NCBI GenBank assembly: GCA_017745595.1
Contig: WMBV01000014.1
Span: 62,001 to 126,000, forward strand
Origin: Bordetella petrii
Lineage (GTDB): Bacteria > Pseudomonadota > Gammaproteobacteria > Burkholderiales > Burkholderiaceae_B
DNA length: 64,000 bases
Direction of reading: 5' to 3'
Part shown: positions 7,159-15,673 of the stretch, piece after piece
Layout: each line of letters opens with the position of its first letter
Numbering within the stretch: the first letter of the stretch is position 1
Notes under the pieces: generated by a model
What the model saw: the letters and a program-made list of their open reading frames with translations, nothing else
What the model was told of the DNA's origin: nothing
Databases searched by the model: none
Translations under genes and position numbers: made by a program

Positions 7159-8268
7159 ATGATGAATCTAGCGGCGAAACTGCTTGCGCAACCGGTGTCA
7201 CGGCGCCTGCGCACAGGGACTGGCGGCACGCTGGTCTTGCTGGCGTCCGGCCTGCTGGCCGGATCGTGTGCGTTTGCACAGGCGCAACCCCGGACGATGG
7301 AGGAGCTGGCTGCCTATGCCGGGCCGGATCGCGAGCAAATCCTGCTTGATGGCGCCCGCCGCGAAGGCGAACTGATGCTCTATCACTCCATGCCCAAAGA
7401 GGACATGCAGCCGGTCGTCGAGGCATTCGAGAAGAAGTACGGCATCAAGGTCAAGACCTGGCGCGCCAGCTCGTCGGGGCTGACGCAGCGCATTACCACC
7501 GAAGCGCGCGGCAAGCGCTATCAGGTCGACGTCATCGAGGACAACGCGCCCGGCACGGAGGCCGTGCGGCGCGAAAACCTGCTGCAGGCCGTGATCTCGC
7601 CGGCCCAGGCCGGGTTGGTGGACGGCGCGCTGCCGCCCCACCGGGAATGGGTCGGGGCAACCATCGACATGCTGGTGGCGTCGTACAACACCAGCAAGAT
7701 CAAGCCCGAGGACCTGCCCAAGTCGTACCAGGACCTGCTGGACCCGCGCTGGAAAGGGCAATTGGGCGTCGAGTCCGAGGACCAGGACTGGTACGCCGTG
7801 CTGGTCCAGGAATTGGGCGGAGATCAGGGCCGGCAGTTGTTCCGGAAGCTGGTCGACACCAATGGCATTTCGGTGCGCAAGGGCCATTCGCTGCTGACGC
7901 AGCTGGTGGCGACCGGCGAGGTGCCGCTGGCCTTGACGACCTACAACTACAAGCCGGCGCAGCTCAAGCGCGACGGCGCGCCGATCGGGTATTTCAGCAT
8001 TCCGCCGGCGATAGGCTATTTCCGGGGGACGGGGGTGTTCCGCCAGGCGCCGCACCCGCATGCCGCGCTGTTGTACTACGACTTCATGCTCAGCGAAGAG
8101 GCGCAGAAAATCCTGGCCGGCAATTTCAACATAGTGACCAGCAACAAGATCGACATGCCGGAAAAACACCAACCGATCACTTTCATCGACCCCGGTCATT
8201 CGCTGGACCGATTCGATGCGTGGGTGAAGATGTACAACGCCGACGTCGTGCGCAGGAAGCCGCAATGA
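7159..8268 (+). CDS. ABC transporter substrate-binding protein (receptor 2 of 3)
   Basis: 369-residue periplasmic receptor paralogous to those at 2899 and 9057. The start follows GGAGGGCGAC and a long signal peptide is present (hydrophobic TLVLLASGLLAGSCAFAQA). Shared blocks include LMLYHSMPKEDMQPVVEAFE, VKTWRASSSGL, LPPHREWVG, DLPKSYQDLLDPRWKGQLGV and GHSLLTQLVATGEVPLALT. The residue pair that binds iron in FbpA-type proteins is YNY here, arguing against Fe(III). An extra N-terminal segment (RTMEELAAYAGPDREQILLD) is shared with the 9057 copy but not the first one. Same operon; overlaps the next gene by four bases. Confidence 0.88.
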   Translation: MMNLAAKLLAQPVSRRLRTGTGGTLVLLASGLLAGSCAFAQAQPRTMEELAAYAGPDREQILLDGARREGELMLYHSMPKEDMQPVVEAFEKKYGIKVKTWRASSSGLTQRITTEARGKRYQVDVIEDNAPGTEAVRRENLLQAVISPAQAGLVDGALPPHREWVGATIDMLVASYNTSKIKPEDLPKSYQDLLDPRWKGQLGVESEDQDWYAVLVQELGGDQGRQLFRKLVDTNGISVRKGHSLLTQLVATGEVPLALTTYNYKPAQLKRDGAPIGYFSIPPAIGYFRGTGVFRQAPHPHAALLYYDFMLSEEAQKILAGNFNIVTSNKIDMPEKHQPITFIDPGHSLDRFDAWVKMYNADVVRRKPQ

Positions 8269-8969
8269 TGAAAGACACCCCGAATTCCGCACGTCGCCAC
8301 GCGTGGGAAGATGTCATCGACGACGAAATCCGTGCCATCAGCCGCAATTACGCCAGCCGCATGGGGTTGGGCCGCCGGCCGGCCCTGCTGTGCATCGACA
8401 ATTACAACGCCGTGTTCGGCGTCGACGACGCGCCGTTGCTGCAGGCCATGCAGCGGTATCCGCAAACCTGCGGGCCGGCCGCCTGGCGCGCCGTCGAGCC
8501 GACCCGGGCCTTGATGGCGGCCGCGCGGGCCGCCGGTCTGCCCGTATTCCATACCCGGCGGGACCCGCGCATGGATGCCGTGCGCAGCCCGCTGGCGGCG
8601 ACAAAGCGCATCAGCACCGGCGATCCGGACTGGGACTACACCTTTTTCGGGCCCCTTGCGCCGCAAGACGGCGAGTACGTCGTGGCCAAGGCGCGGGCCA
8701 GCGCCTTTCATGGCACGCCGCTCGCTTCGTATTTGACGCAGCTGTGCGCGGACACTGTGATTGTCTGCGGCAATTCAACCAGCGGTTGCGTGCGCGCCAG
8801 CGTCAACGAAGCCTATATGCATGGCCTGAAAGTAGCTGTGGTCGAAGATTGCGTGTTCGACCGCAACCACCTGAGCCACAAGGTGAACCTGTTCGACATG
8901 AATGCCAAGTATGCCGACGTCATGTTCCTGGACGAGGTTCTCGATTACATCGCGGAATTACAGCGCTGA
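8265..8969 (+). CDS. Isochorismatase family cysteine hydrolase
   Basis: 234-residue cytosolic hydrolase. The catalytic triad is visible: Asp in ALLCIDNYNAVFG (about residue 45), Lys in VVAKARASAFHG (about residue 143) and Cys in NSTSGCVRAS (about residue 174). The pattern is closest to the amidase branch (N-carbamoylsarcosine amidase, maleamate amidase, nicotinamidase-like) rather than true isochorismatase. The ATG at 8265 overlaps the receptor stop codon (ATGA), which fixes the start and indicates translational coupling. In this operon it may cleave an amide released after ring opening, but that is inference. Confidence 0.88.
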   Translation: MMKDTPNSARRHAWEDVIDDEIRAISRNYASRMGLGRRPALLCIDNYNAVFGVDDAPLLQAMQRYPQTCGPAAWRAVEPTRALMAAARAAGLPVFHTRRDPRMDAVRSPLAATKRISTGDPDWDYTFFGPLAPQDGEYVVAKARASAFHGTPLASYLTQLCADTVIVCGNSTSGCVRASVNEAYMHGLKVAVVEDCVFDRNHLSHKVNLFDMNAKYADVMFLDEVLDYIAELQR

Positions 8970-9056
8970 GCTGCCAGGACCGCCAGGGGATTGACCGGGC
9001 GGTCCGATGCCAGAGCCACGCCTTCTGGCCCACAAACAATGAACAGGAGAGAGATT

Positions 9057-10115
9057 ATGCGTCAGCTGATTATCCGTGCCACGGTAGTGGCTTTGCTGTC
9101 GGCCGTGGCCACGACGCCCGCGCTGGCCCAATCCAAGCCGGCGACCGTGGCCGAACTGGCCCTGTACCAGGGGGCGGATCGGCAGCAGGTGCTGCAGGAG
9201 GGCGCCAAGAGCGAAGGCGAAGTGATGCTTTACACCTCGATGCCGAAGGAAGACGTGCAGGCATTGAGCGACGCCTTCGGCAAGAAGTACGGCATCAAGA
9301 TCAAGCTATGGCGCGCGTCGTCCGAGCAGATCACGCAACGGGTGGTGACCGAGGCGCGCGGCCGCCGTTACGATGTGGACATCATCGAGAACAGCGAGCC
9401 CAGCCTGCTGGCGCTGCGCCGCGAGAAGATGCTGCAAGAGGTCCGTACCGCCGCTCAGGACAACGTGATCCCGCGGGCCGTGCCCGATCACCGCGAATGG
9501 ACCGGCAGCACCTTCGACGCGTTCGTGCAGGCCTACAACACTAACCTGGTGAACAAGGCCGACCTGCCCAAGACCTACGAAGATCTGCTGGATCCCAAAT
9601 GGAGCGGCAAGATCAGCGTCGAGGCGGCCGACCAGGTCTGGTTCAACACGCTGATCGATTCGATGGGCAAAGAGCAGGGCCTGCAGTTGTTCCAGAAGAT
9701 CATCGCCGCCAACGGCGTCTCGACGCGCTCGGGACATTCGCTGCTGACCCGCCTGGTGGCCTCGGGCGAAGTGCCGCTGGCCTTGACCACCTACAACTAT
9801 GCACCGGCCCAGCTCAAGCAGCAGGGCGCCCCGATCGACTGGTTCCTGCTTCCGCCCACGGTGGCGCAGTTTCGCGGCGTGGCCCTGGCCCGCCAGGCCC
9901 CGCATCCGCACGCGGCCCTGCTGTGGTACGACTTCATGCTCAGCGACGAGGCGCAGAAGATCCTGGCCGATCGCCACAACTACCCGACCAGCAAGCACAT
10001 GGAAAGCCCGTTGGGGAAAACCGAGGTGCTTTTCGTCGATCCCGCGCAAGCCCTGGACCAGGACGTGGCGTGGACCAAGCTCTTCCAGCAGGTGTTCATC
10101 AAGAGCGCCCGCTGA
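9057..10115 (+). CDS. ABC transporter substrate-binding protein (receptor 3 of 3)
   Basis: 352-residue periplasmic receptor. The start at 9057 follows AGGAGAGAGATT and yields a signal peptide ending PALAQ; an in-frame ATG at 9039 and others upstream lack this. It is clearly paralogous to the receptors at 2899 and 7159 (VMLYTSMPKEDVQALSDAFG, KLWRASSEQITQRVVTEARG, FMLSDEAQKILADRHN). It lies directly before the permease and ATPase, so it may be the original partner of the transporter and the others later duplicates with different ligand preference. Tyr pair of ferric receptors is absent (TYNY). Confidence 0.88.
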   Translation: MRQLIIRATVVALLSAVATTPALAQSKPATVAELALYQGADRQQVLQEGAKSEGEVMLYTSMPKEDVQALSDAFGKKYGIKIKLWRASSEQITQRVVTEARGRRYDVDIIENSEPSLLALRREKMLQEVRTAAQDNVIPRAVPDHREWTGSTFDAFVQAYNTNLVNKADLPKTYEDLLDPKWSGKISVEAADQVWFNTLIDSMGKEQGLQLFQKIIAANGVSTRSGHSLLTRLVASGEVPLALTTYNYAPAQLKQQGAPIDWFLLPPTVAQFRGVALARQAPHPHAALLWYDFMLSDEAQKILADRHNYPTSKHMESPLGKTEVLFVDPAQALDQDVAWTKLFQQVFIKSAR

Positions 10116-10153
10116 GGGGCGGTGTCAACACGATATAGCGAGGCGCTACTTCC

Positions 10154-11902
10154 ATGGAAAAAACCCTTTATGTTCGAGCCCCCGCGGCCGGCAGGGCCGG
10201 CCCGATATGGCGGCGTTTCGAACTGAAATGGGTCATTATTGCCCTGTGCGTGCTGGTGGTCGCCTACCTGACCGTGATGCCGCTGATCTTCCTGGTCTGG
10301 CAAAGTTTCCTGACCCCGGAAACTGCCGGCCAGGCCTCCGAGTTCACGCTCGATAACTATGCCAGCGCCTATAGCGATCCGGAAACCTGGCACCTGCTGA
10401 GCAACTCGCTGCAGTTCTCGGCCGGCACCGCGGTGTTCGCGTTTCTGACCGGAACCGTGCTGGCCTGGATGAACGAGCGCACCAACACGCCGCTGAAGTC
10501 GCTGATTTTCGGGCTGTCGCTGATCCCGCTGATCATCCCCGGCATGTTGTTCGTGGTGGCCTGGATCCTGTTGCTCAGCCCGAAGATCGGCATGATCAAC
10601 CTGGCGCTGCAGCACCTGTTCAATACCGACTACGTTTTTTTCAACATCTACTCGATGTGGGGAATGATCTGGGTGCAGGGGTTGCATTATTCGCCGGTGG
10701 CCTTCCTGTTCATGTCGTCCGCGTTCCGTTCGATGGATCCGTCGCTGGAAGAAGCGGCCATGATGGGCGGGGCCAACCTTTGGCAGATCACTTCGCGCAT
10801 CACGCTGCCGCTGACCTGGCCCGCCATTCTGGCCACGCTGCTCATCCTGTTCATCAACGCCATCGAAGCGTTCGAAGGGCCGGCCCTGCAAGGGTTGCCG
10901 GTGGGTATCGAGGTGTTCACCTCGGCCATTTACCTGGCTATCGGGCAGTACCCCAGCCAGACGGGCCTGGCATCGGCGTACGGCGTGCTGATGCTGGTCA
11001 TTACCGGCGTAGGGGTGTATTTCCAGACACGGCTGTCCAATCGCAGCAGCCGCTATTCCACCGTGACAGGCAAGGGCTTCCGTCCGCGCGTGATGGATCT
11101 CGGCCGCTGGCGCTACCTGACCTCGCTGCTCTTCATCCTGTACTTCCTGGCCATCGTGGTGCTGCCGTTCCTGACGCTGCTGTGGTCGTCGCTGCAACGG
11201 TTCTACAGTGCGCCTTCCATGAAGGCCCTGGGCGAGCTGACCCTGGCGGCCTACAGCAATCTGCTGAAGGATTCGAACCTGCTCGACGCCGCGGCCAACA
11301 GCGTTTTCCTGGGGCTGTCGTCGGCCACGGTCATCATGCTGCTGACCTCGGTCATTTGCTGGATCGTCGTCAAGACCAAGCTGCCCGGGCGCTGGCTGCT
11401 GGATCACATCGCGACCCTGCCGCTGGTGTTTCCCGGCGTGGTGCTGGGCTTGGCCATCATGACGTTCTATCTGCAGTTCAACGTGGGCATCTACGGCACG
11501 ATGTGGATCATGTTCATCGCCTACCTGACGCGGTTCATGCCGTACGGACTGCGCTACAACACGACCTCGATGTTGCAGATGCATAAAGACCTCGAAGAAT
11601 CGGCCCAGATGAGCGGCGCGTCATGGGGCTCGACTTTCTGGCGCATTGTGCTGCCGCTGCTCAAGCCGGGCTTTCTGGCGGGGTGGATTTATATCCTGAT
11701 CGTGTCTATCCGGGAACTCTCCAGTTCCATCCTGCTTTATAGCCCCGACACCCGGGTGCTCTCGATCATGATGTGGGAGCAATGGCAGGATGGCCAGTAT
11801 GTTCAGCTGTCCGCGCTGGGTGTGATGCTGGTGCTGGTGTTGTTTTTTCTGGTGATGGTCGCCCGCATGCTTGGCAAGCGGGTCGGTGTGAAGGAAGCTT
11901 AA
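10154..11902 (+). CDS. ABC transporter permease, fused two-domain type
   Basis: 582-residue inner-membrane protein with about 12 hydrophobic segments in two homologous halves, as in FbpB/AfuB/PhnU-type permeases. Each half carries the EAA loop that contacts the ATPase: SLEEAAMMGGANLWQITSRI near residue 195 and LEESAQMSGASWGSTFWRI near residue 480. The start follows a short leader with only a weak ribosome site. With the ATPase 10 bases downstream and three receptors upstream it forms a complete importer. One permease for three receptors is unusual. Confidence 0.92.
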   Translation: MEKTLYVRAPAAGRAGPIWRRFELKWVIIALCVLVVAYLTVMPLIFLVWQSFLTPETAGQASEFTLDNYASAYSDPETWHLLSNSLQFSAGTAVFAFLTGTVLAWMNERTNTPLKSLIFGLSLIPLIIPGMLFVVAWILLLSPKIGMINLALQHLFNTDYVFFNIYSMWGMIWVQGLHYSPVAFLFMSSAFRSMDPSLEEAAMMGGANLWQITSRITLPLTWPAILATLLILFINAIEAFEGPALQGLPVGIEVFTSAIYLAIGQYPSQTGLASAYGVLMLVITGVGVYFQTRLSNRSSRYSTVTGKGFRPRVMDLGRWRYLTSLLFILYFLAIVVLPFLTLLWSSLQRFYSAPSMKALGELTLAAYSNLLKDSNLLDAAANSVFLGLSSATVIMLLTSVICWIVVKTKLPGRWLLDHIATLPLVFPGVVLGLAIMTFYLQFNVGIYGTMWIMFIAYLTRFMPYGLRYNTTSMLQMHKDLEESAQMSGASWGSTFWRIVLPLLKPGFLAGWIYILIVSIRELSSSILLYSPDTRVLSIMMWEQWQDGQYVQLSALGVMLVLVLFFLVMVARMLGKRVGVKEA

Positions 11903-11912
11903 GGGGCTCGGT

Positions 11913-13034
11913 ATGTTGAAAGTAGAAAACCTGTGCACGGAATATCCGAACAGCAAGGGCGAAATGGTTCGTGCCACCCATGGCATCGGCTTCGACGTTC
12001 CGGAAGGCAAGTTCTTCACGCTGCTGGGCCCCAGCGGTTGCGGAAAAACCACCACGTTGCGGTCCGTGGCCGGCCTGGAACGCCCCGTGATGGGCGAAGT
12101 CAATGTCAGCGGCACCACGGTGTTTTCCTCGGCGCGCGGAATCTTCGTGCCGCCGCACAAGCGCCAGTTCGGCATGGTGTTTCAGTCGTACGCGATCTGG
12201 CCGCACCTTAGCGTGTACGAGAACGCGGCGTTTCCGCTGAAAGTCGGTTCGCGCCGCTTGGGCAAGAAGCAGATCGAGGAGAAGGTCCTGCGCGCGCTCA
12301 CGGCGGTCGGCCTGGACGGCTTCGCCGGCCAGGAGGCCACCAAGATGTCGGGCGGCCAGCAACAACGCCTGGCCCTGGCGCGGGCCCTGGTCATGGAGCC
12401 GCGGCTATTGCTGCTGGACGAGCCGTTGTCCAACCTGGATGCCAAGCTGCGTGAACGCATGCGCTTCGAACTGAAGCGCATGCAGCGGGAACTGGGCGTG
12501 ACCAGTATCTACGTGACGCACGACCAAAGCGAGGCGCTGGCGCTGTCGCACGAAATCGCCGTAATGAACGCCGGCCGCATCGTGCAGATCGCCGCGCCGC
12601 GCGACATTTACCTGAAGCCCGCCAACAAATTCGTGGCTGATTTCGTCGGCGTGTCGACCTTTATCGAGGCCAAGGCCGAGGAAGCATTGGCCGAGCCCGA
12701 CGGCTACCAGGTCGGGGCCGCGTTCGGCCGTATCGGGGTGCGTTCGGCCGATACCCTGTCGCGCGGCGAAAGCGTGCTGGTATCGGTGCGGCCCGAAGAC
12801 GTGCGCCTGTCGGAACATCGGCCCGAAGGCGAAAACGTGGTCGAAGGCAAGATCCACCTGAAGGTGTTTCTGGGCGAGTGCATCGATTATCAAGTCGACC
12901 TCGGGGGGCAGAAGCTGCTGGCGCGCTCGCATCCCTCGTTCAACGTGGTGGTGGGCACGCGCGTGTTCGTCCAACTGGATTCGCGCAAGTGCGTGGCGTT
13001 TCCGGACGAGTCCACTCGCAGGCAGGCTGCATGA
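11913..13034 (+). CDS. ABC transporter ATP-binding protein
   Basis: 373-residue ATPase of the FbpC/PotA type. Walker A is GPSGCGKTT (about residue 40), the Q-loop is VFQSYAIWPH, the signature is MSGGQQQRLALARAL (about residue 146), Walker B is LLLLDEPLSNLD and the H-loop is YVTHDQSEALAL. The C-terminal third is a TOBE domain (VSVRPEDVRL). It is the last gene of the forward operon and ends about 75 bases before the stop of the convergent XRE regulator gene. Energises uptake of the ligands of the three receptors. Confidence 0.95.
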   Translation: MLKVENLCTEYPNSKGEMVRATHGIGFDVPEGKFFTLLGPSGCGKTTTLRSVAGLERPVMGEVNVSGTTVFSSARGIFVPPHKRQFGMVFQSYAIWPHLSVYENAAFPLKVGSRRLGKKQIEEKVLRALTAVGLDGFAGQEATKMSGGQQQRLALARALVMEPRLLLLDEPLSNLDAKLRERMRFELKRMQRELGVTSIYVTHDQSEALALSHEIAVMNAGRIVQIAAPRDIYLKPANKFVADFVGVSTFIEAKAEEALAEPDGYQVGAAFGRIGVRSADTLSRGESVLVSVRPEDVRLSEHRPEGENVVEGKIHLKVFLGECIDYQVDLGGQKLLARSHPSFNVVVGTRVFVQLDSRKCVAFPDESTRRQAA

Positions 13035-13109
13035 ACCGGCCGGACTCCGGGCAGCCTTGGGGCGCGGTTTCCAAGGCGCTGGGTGCCATCGCGCGCGATC
13101 TGAGATTTT

Positions 13110-14018
13110 TTACCCGGGCTGGGCCGTGCCGGCCTGCGCCGCGTCGGCGTCAAGCAATTGGTGCAGGTAGCGTGCCGCCGCTTCGCCTTTCATGGCGGTT
13201 TTCCAGGCGTCATTGACAATTTGCTGGTGCAGCTTCAGTGCCTCGGGCGCCGAAGTCAGCATGGCGACGCCAACCCGGACGTTCGGCTGTTCGCCCAGGC
13301 GGAAGGGGCTGATGGTCAGCGTGCTGCGATCGGCCTGGCGGAAAATCTGGAAGCCGTTCATCGGCAGGATGTCGGTCACCACGCCGATCTGCACCCCGAG
13401 GTTATCGGCTTCGATCAGCGCGGCAAGATGTTCGATCTCGGCCCGCGTGGCGGCGTGGCGCTTGCGCTGCTCGGCCTTGGGCAGGTCGCGCCGGCCGGCC
13501 AGGCCGCCCTTGAGAAAGCGGGCGATCTGGTCCGCCGAGATCAGATTGACGATGCCGGGGCGGCGGTGCAGGTAGGTGCGCTTGCGCTCACCCAGGATGT
13601 TCATGATGAGGTCGATGTCGGCGAGCAGGCGCTCGCGGCGCGGCGCGTCGGCCGGCACGCTTTCACGCAGCACCCGCTCGAGGTAGTCGTTGAACTGGTC
13701 GGACGAAAGCAGGAAGGACACCGGCGTGGCCAGCACGATGATCTGGTCGGCCGTTTCTTCGAGTTGCCGGGTGCGCTCGAAATAGCTGACGGCCGAGGCC
13801 ATGTATTCGATACCCACGCCCAGCAGTGTCGGCATGGATACTTCGAGCAGGTCGGACAGGCGTTCCAGGGTGTCGATCTTGGCGATCTCGCCTTTTTCGA
13901 CCCGGTACAGCGCGGTGCGGGAAATGCCGATGCGCTGTGCCACCTCGTCGGCGCTCAGGCCCGATGCGAGCCTGAAGGCCTTTACCCGTTTGCCTACGTC
14001 TTCGTAATTCCAGCGCAT
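13110..14018 (-). CDS. XRE family transcriptional regulator with a large C-terminal domain
   Basis: 302 residues. An N-terminal lambda-repressor-type helix-turn-helix (VGKRVKAFRLASGLSADEVA, QRIGISRTALYRVEKGE) covers about residues 5-65. A roughly 230-residue domain follows that I cannot place; it starts LLGVGIEYMASAVSYFERTR and contains VVTDILPMNGFQIF, and probably binds an effector. Start 14018 follows CTGGAGAG and fits the family; the longer frame to 14138 would run through the promoter and operator at 14092-14121. It lies between the two catabolic operons and is the natural reader of the ACCA-N4-TGGTAC sites, including the one before its own gene. Confidence 0.88.
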   Translation of the reverse strand: MRWNYEDVGKRVKAFRLASGLSADEVAQRIGISRTALYRVEKGEIAKIDTLERLSDLLEVSMPTLLGVGIEYMASAVSYFERTRQLEETADQIIVLATPVSFLLSSDQFNDYLERVLRESVPADAPRRERLLADIDLIMNILGERKRTYLHRRPGIVNLISADQIARFLKGGLAGRRDLPKAEQRKRHAATRAEIEHLAALIEADNLGVQIGVVTDILPMNGFQIFRQADRSTLTISPFRLGEQPNVRVGVAMLTSAPEALKLHQQIVNDAWKTAMKGEAAARYLHQLLDADAAQAGTAQPG

Positions 14019-14091
14019 CCGCAAGCTCTCCAGCCTGTTCCTTTTTCGATACCGTTCGATGCCGTGGCAGGCATTTTGCCGCCGTGCAAAT

Positions 14092-14121
14092 TGTATAGCA
14101 GCGGACCAGTTTTGGTACGAA
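14092..14121 (-). promoter_or_regulatory. Promoter and operator of the XRE regulator gene
   Basis: On the minus strand TTCGTA (14116-14121) and TATACA (14092-14097) are separated by 18 bases. The operator ACCAGTTTTGGTAC (plus strand, 14105-14118) fills the spacer and part of the -35. This arrangement fits autoregulation. It also shows that translation must start downstream, at 14018. Confidence 0.55.
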
Positions 14122-14174
14122 GCATCCATCCGCCGCATCGAGGCCGGCCCTGCCGGCGGCCTGTCGCCGCAGGC

Positions 14175-15182
14175 TCAGGGGGCGTCCGGTTCGGCGTTGG
14201 GCACCAGCACCATGCGGCCTGTGGCCTTGCGCGCGCACACTGCGGCAAGGGCGTCCGCCGCGCCTTCCAGGGGCACGGCAATCGCGGGCGCGATGGCCAG
14301 TTTGCCCGCGTCGAACAACCGGAAAATTTCGGACATGCAATGTGTCATTTTTTCCGGGGTGCGCTTGCGGTAATCGCTGACCTGCAGGCCGCTGACCTCG
14401 ATGTTCTTGACCAACAGGTAGTTGGCCTTGACGGTGGGAATACGGCCGGCGGCAAAGCCGATCACGACCATCCTGCCGCACCAGGCCAAGGCGCGGAGGG
14501 CCGCGTCGAAGTAATCGCCGCCCAGCGGGTCGAGCACGATGTCGGCGCCGCGCCCGTCGGTCAGCGCATGGACTTGCTCACGCAGGGCCTCGTGCAGGTT
14601 CTCGCGCGACAGGTCGATGCAGGCCTGGGCGCCCGCGCGCATGACAGCCTCGGCCTTGGCGGTGCCGGAGATGCCGGCGATCACGGTCAACCCGTAGGCA
14701 CGGCCCAGTTGAACGGCGGCCAGCCCGACGGCGCCCGAGGCGCCCATTACCAGCACAGTGTCGCCGGGCCGGGCGCGGGCGCGCTCGTGCAGGGCAAACC
14801 AGGCCGTGTCGTAGGCCAGCGCCATGCCGGCCGCGTCGACGAACGACAAGGCGTCGGGCAGGCGGTAGCAATCCGAGGCCCGGGCCAGCGCCTTTTGCGC
14901 GTAGCCGCCATGCTCGGCCAGCGTGAGCACCCGGTCGCCGGGCTGGAACGCGGTGACACCCGCTCCTACCGCCAGCACCACGCCCGCCGGCAGTTTGCCG
15001 GGCACGAACGGCCGGGGCGGCAGGAACTGGTAGCGGCCGGTCACCACCAGCGAGTCGACGAAGTTGACAGCCGTGGCCCGCACATCGATCAGCACTTGGC
15101 CCGCTGCCGGCGTCGGATCGGGTGCGTCCTCGACCCTGAGATCCTGTACTGTGCCGAACTCGTGCACAACGACTGCTTTCAT
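14175..15182 (-). CDS. Zinc-independent NADPH:quinone oxidoreductase-like protein (MDR family)
   Basis: 335 residues, standard length for the medium-chain QOR/crotonyl-CoA-reductase branch. MKAVVVHEFGTVQDLRVEDA opens the GroES-like domain; the Rossmann part shows VLVMGASGAVGLAAVQLGRA, the quinone-oxidoreductase pattern. Structural-zinc cysteines are lacking. It overlaps the upstream thioesterase by four bases (ATGA), so it is the last gene of the reverse operon that starts at 19548. Likely reduces an enone or enoyl-CoA intermediate; a paralogue is at 39432. Confidence 0.88.
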   Translation of the reverse strand: MKAVVVHEFGTVQDLRVEDAPDPTPAAGQVLIDVRATAVNFVDSLVVTGRYQFLPPRPFVPGKLPAGVVLAVGAGVTAFQPGDRVLTLAEHGGYAQKALARASDCYRLPDALSFVDAAGMALAYDTAWFALHERARARPGDTVLVMGASGAVGLAAVQLGRAYGLTVIAGISGTAKAEAVMRAGAQACIDLSRENLHEALREQVHALTDGRGADIVLDPLGGDYFDAALRALAWCGRMVVIGFAAGRIPTVKANYLLVKNIEVSGLQVSDYRKRTPEKMTHCMSEIFRLFDAGKLAIAPAIAVPLEGAADALAAVCARKATGRMVLVPNAEPDAP

Positions 15183-15673
15183 GGATTTTGTTCTCCCTGG
15201 GGGGCTGCTGCGGCTTGTAGTCCGGCTGGTTTCAAGGTGCTGAAGGTGCCGCGCCCCACCGCCACCACGGCGCCGTCGCCGCCGCGAATTTCCACGTCGG
15301 CGCGGGCGATGGCGCGGCCTACCTTGAGAGTGCGCGCCGTCACGGACAGGTCGCCGGCCGGCGCGGGACGCAGGTAGTCGATGCGCAGGTCAACCGTCGG
15401 GGTCATCCGGCCGCATTGCACAGCTACGGCGGCATGGGCCGCCATGTCGATGGCCGCCGCGAGCACGCCGCCATGGATGTCGCCGCTATCGCGGGCGCGG
15501 CGAAACTCCTGCCGGTAGGGGATTTCCAGCACGACGGTGCCGGTCGCCGGGTCTGCCGATATCGCGCGCGGCCCGCCCAACAGGGCATGGAACGGCGGGT
15601 GGTCGAGTTCGTGCTGCAGCCGCCTTAGCGCGGCCGTCGCCTCATCCGAAGACGAGGGAATCTGCCGCGTCAT
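15179..15673 (-). CDS. PaaI family hotdog thioesterase
   Basis: 164-residue single hotdog domain. The PaaI-type catalytic segment IHGGVLAAAIDMAAHAAVA is visible near residue 65, and TVDLRIDYLRPAPAGDLSV and TARTLKVGRAIARADVEI form the rest of the fold. Family members hydrolyse aryl- or acyl-CoA thioesters, often rescuing trapped CoA in aromatic degradation. It overlaps the acyl-CoA synthetase stop by four bases and the next gene by four. A second PaaI-type thioesterase of the same regulon is at 20765. Confidence 0.88.
   Translation of the reverse strand: MTRQIPSSSDEATAALRRLQHELDHPPFHALLGGPRAISADPATGTVVLEIPYRQEFRRARDSGDIHGGVLAAAIDMAAHAAVAVQCGRMTPTVDLRIDYLRPAPAGDLSVTARTLKVGRAIARADVEIRGGDGAVVAVGRGTFSTLKPAGLQAAAAPQGEQNP

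Noticed and set aside
9980-11584. Long antisense frame opposite the ABC permease
   Set aside because: His/Gln/Arg-rich sequence without any domain, exactly antisense to a well-supported membrane protein.
2899-13034. Ferric iron ABC transporter operon
   Set aside because: The domain family suggests it, but the Tyr pair for iron is missing in all receptors and the genes between encode catabolic enzymes.
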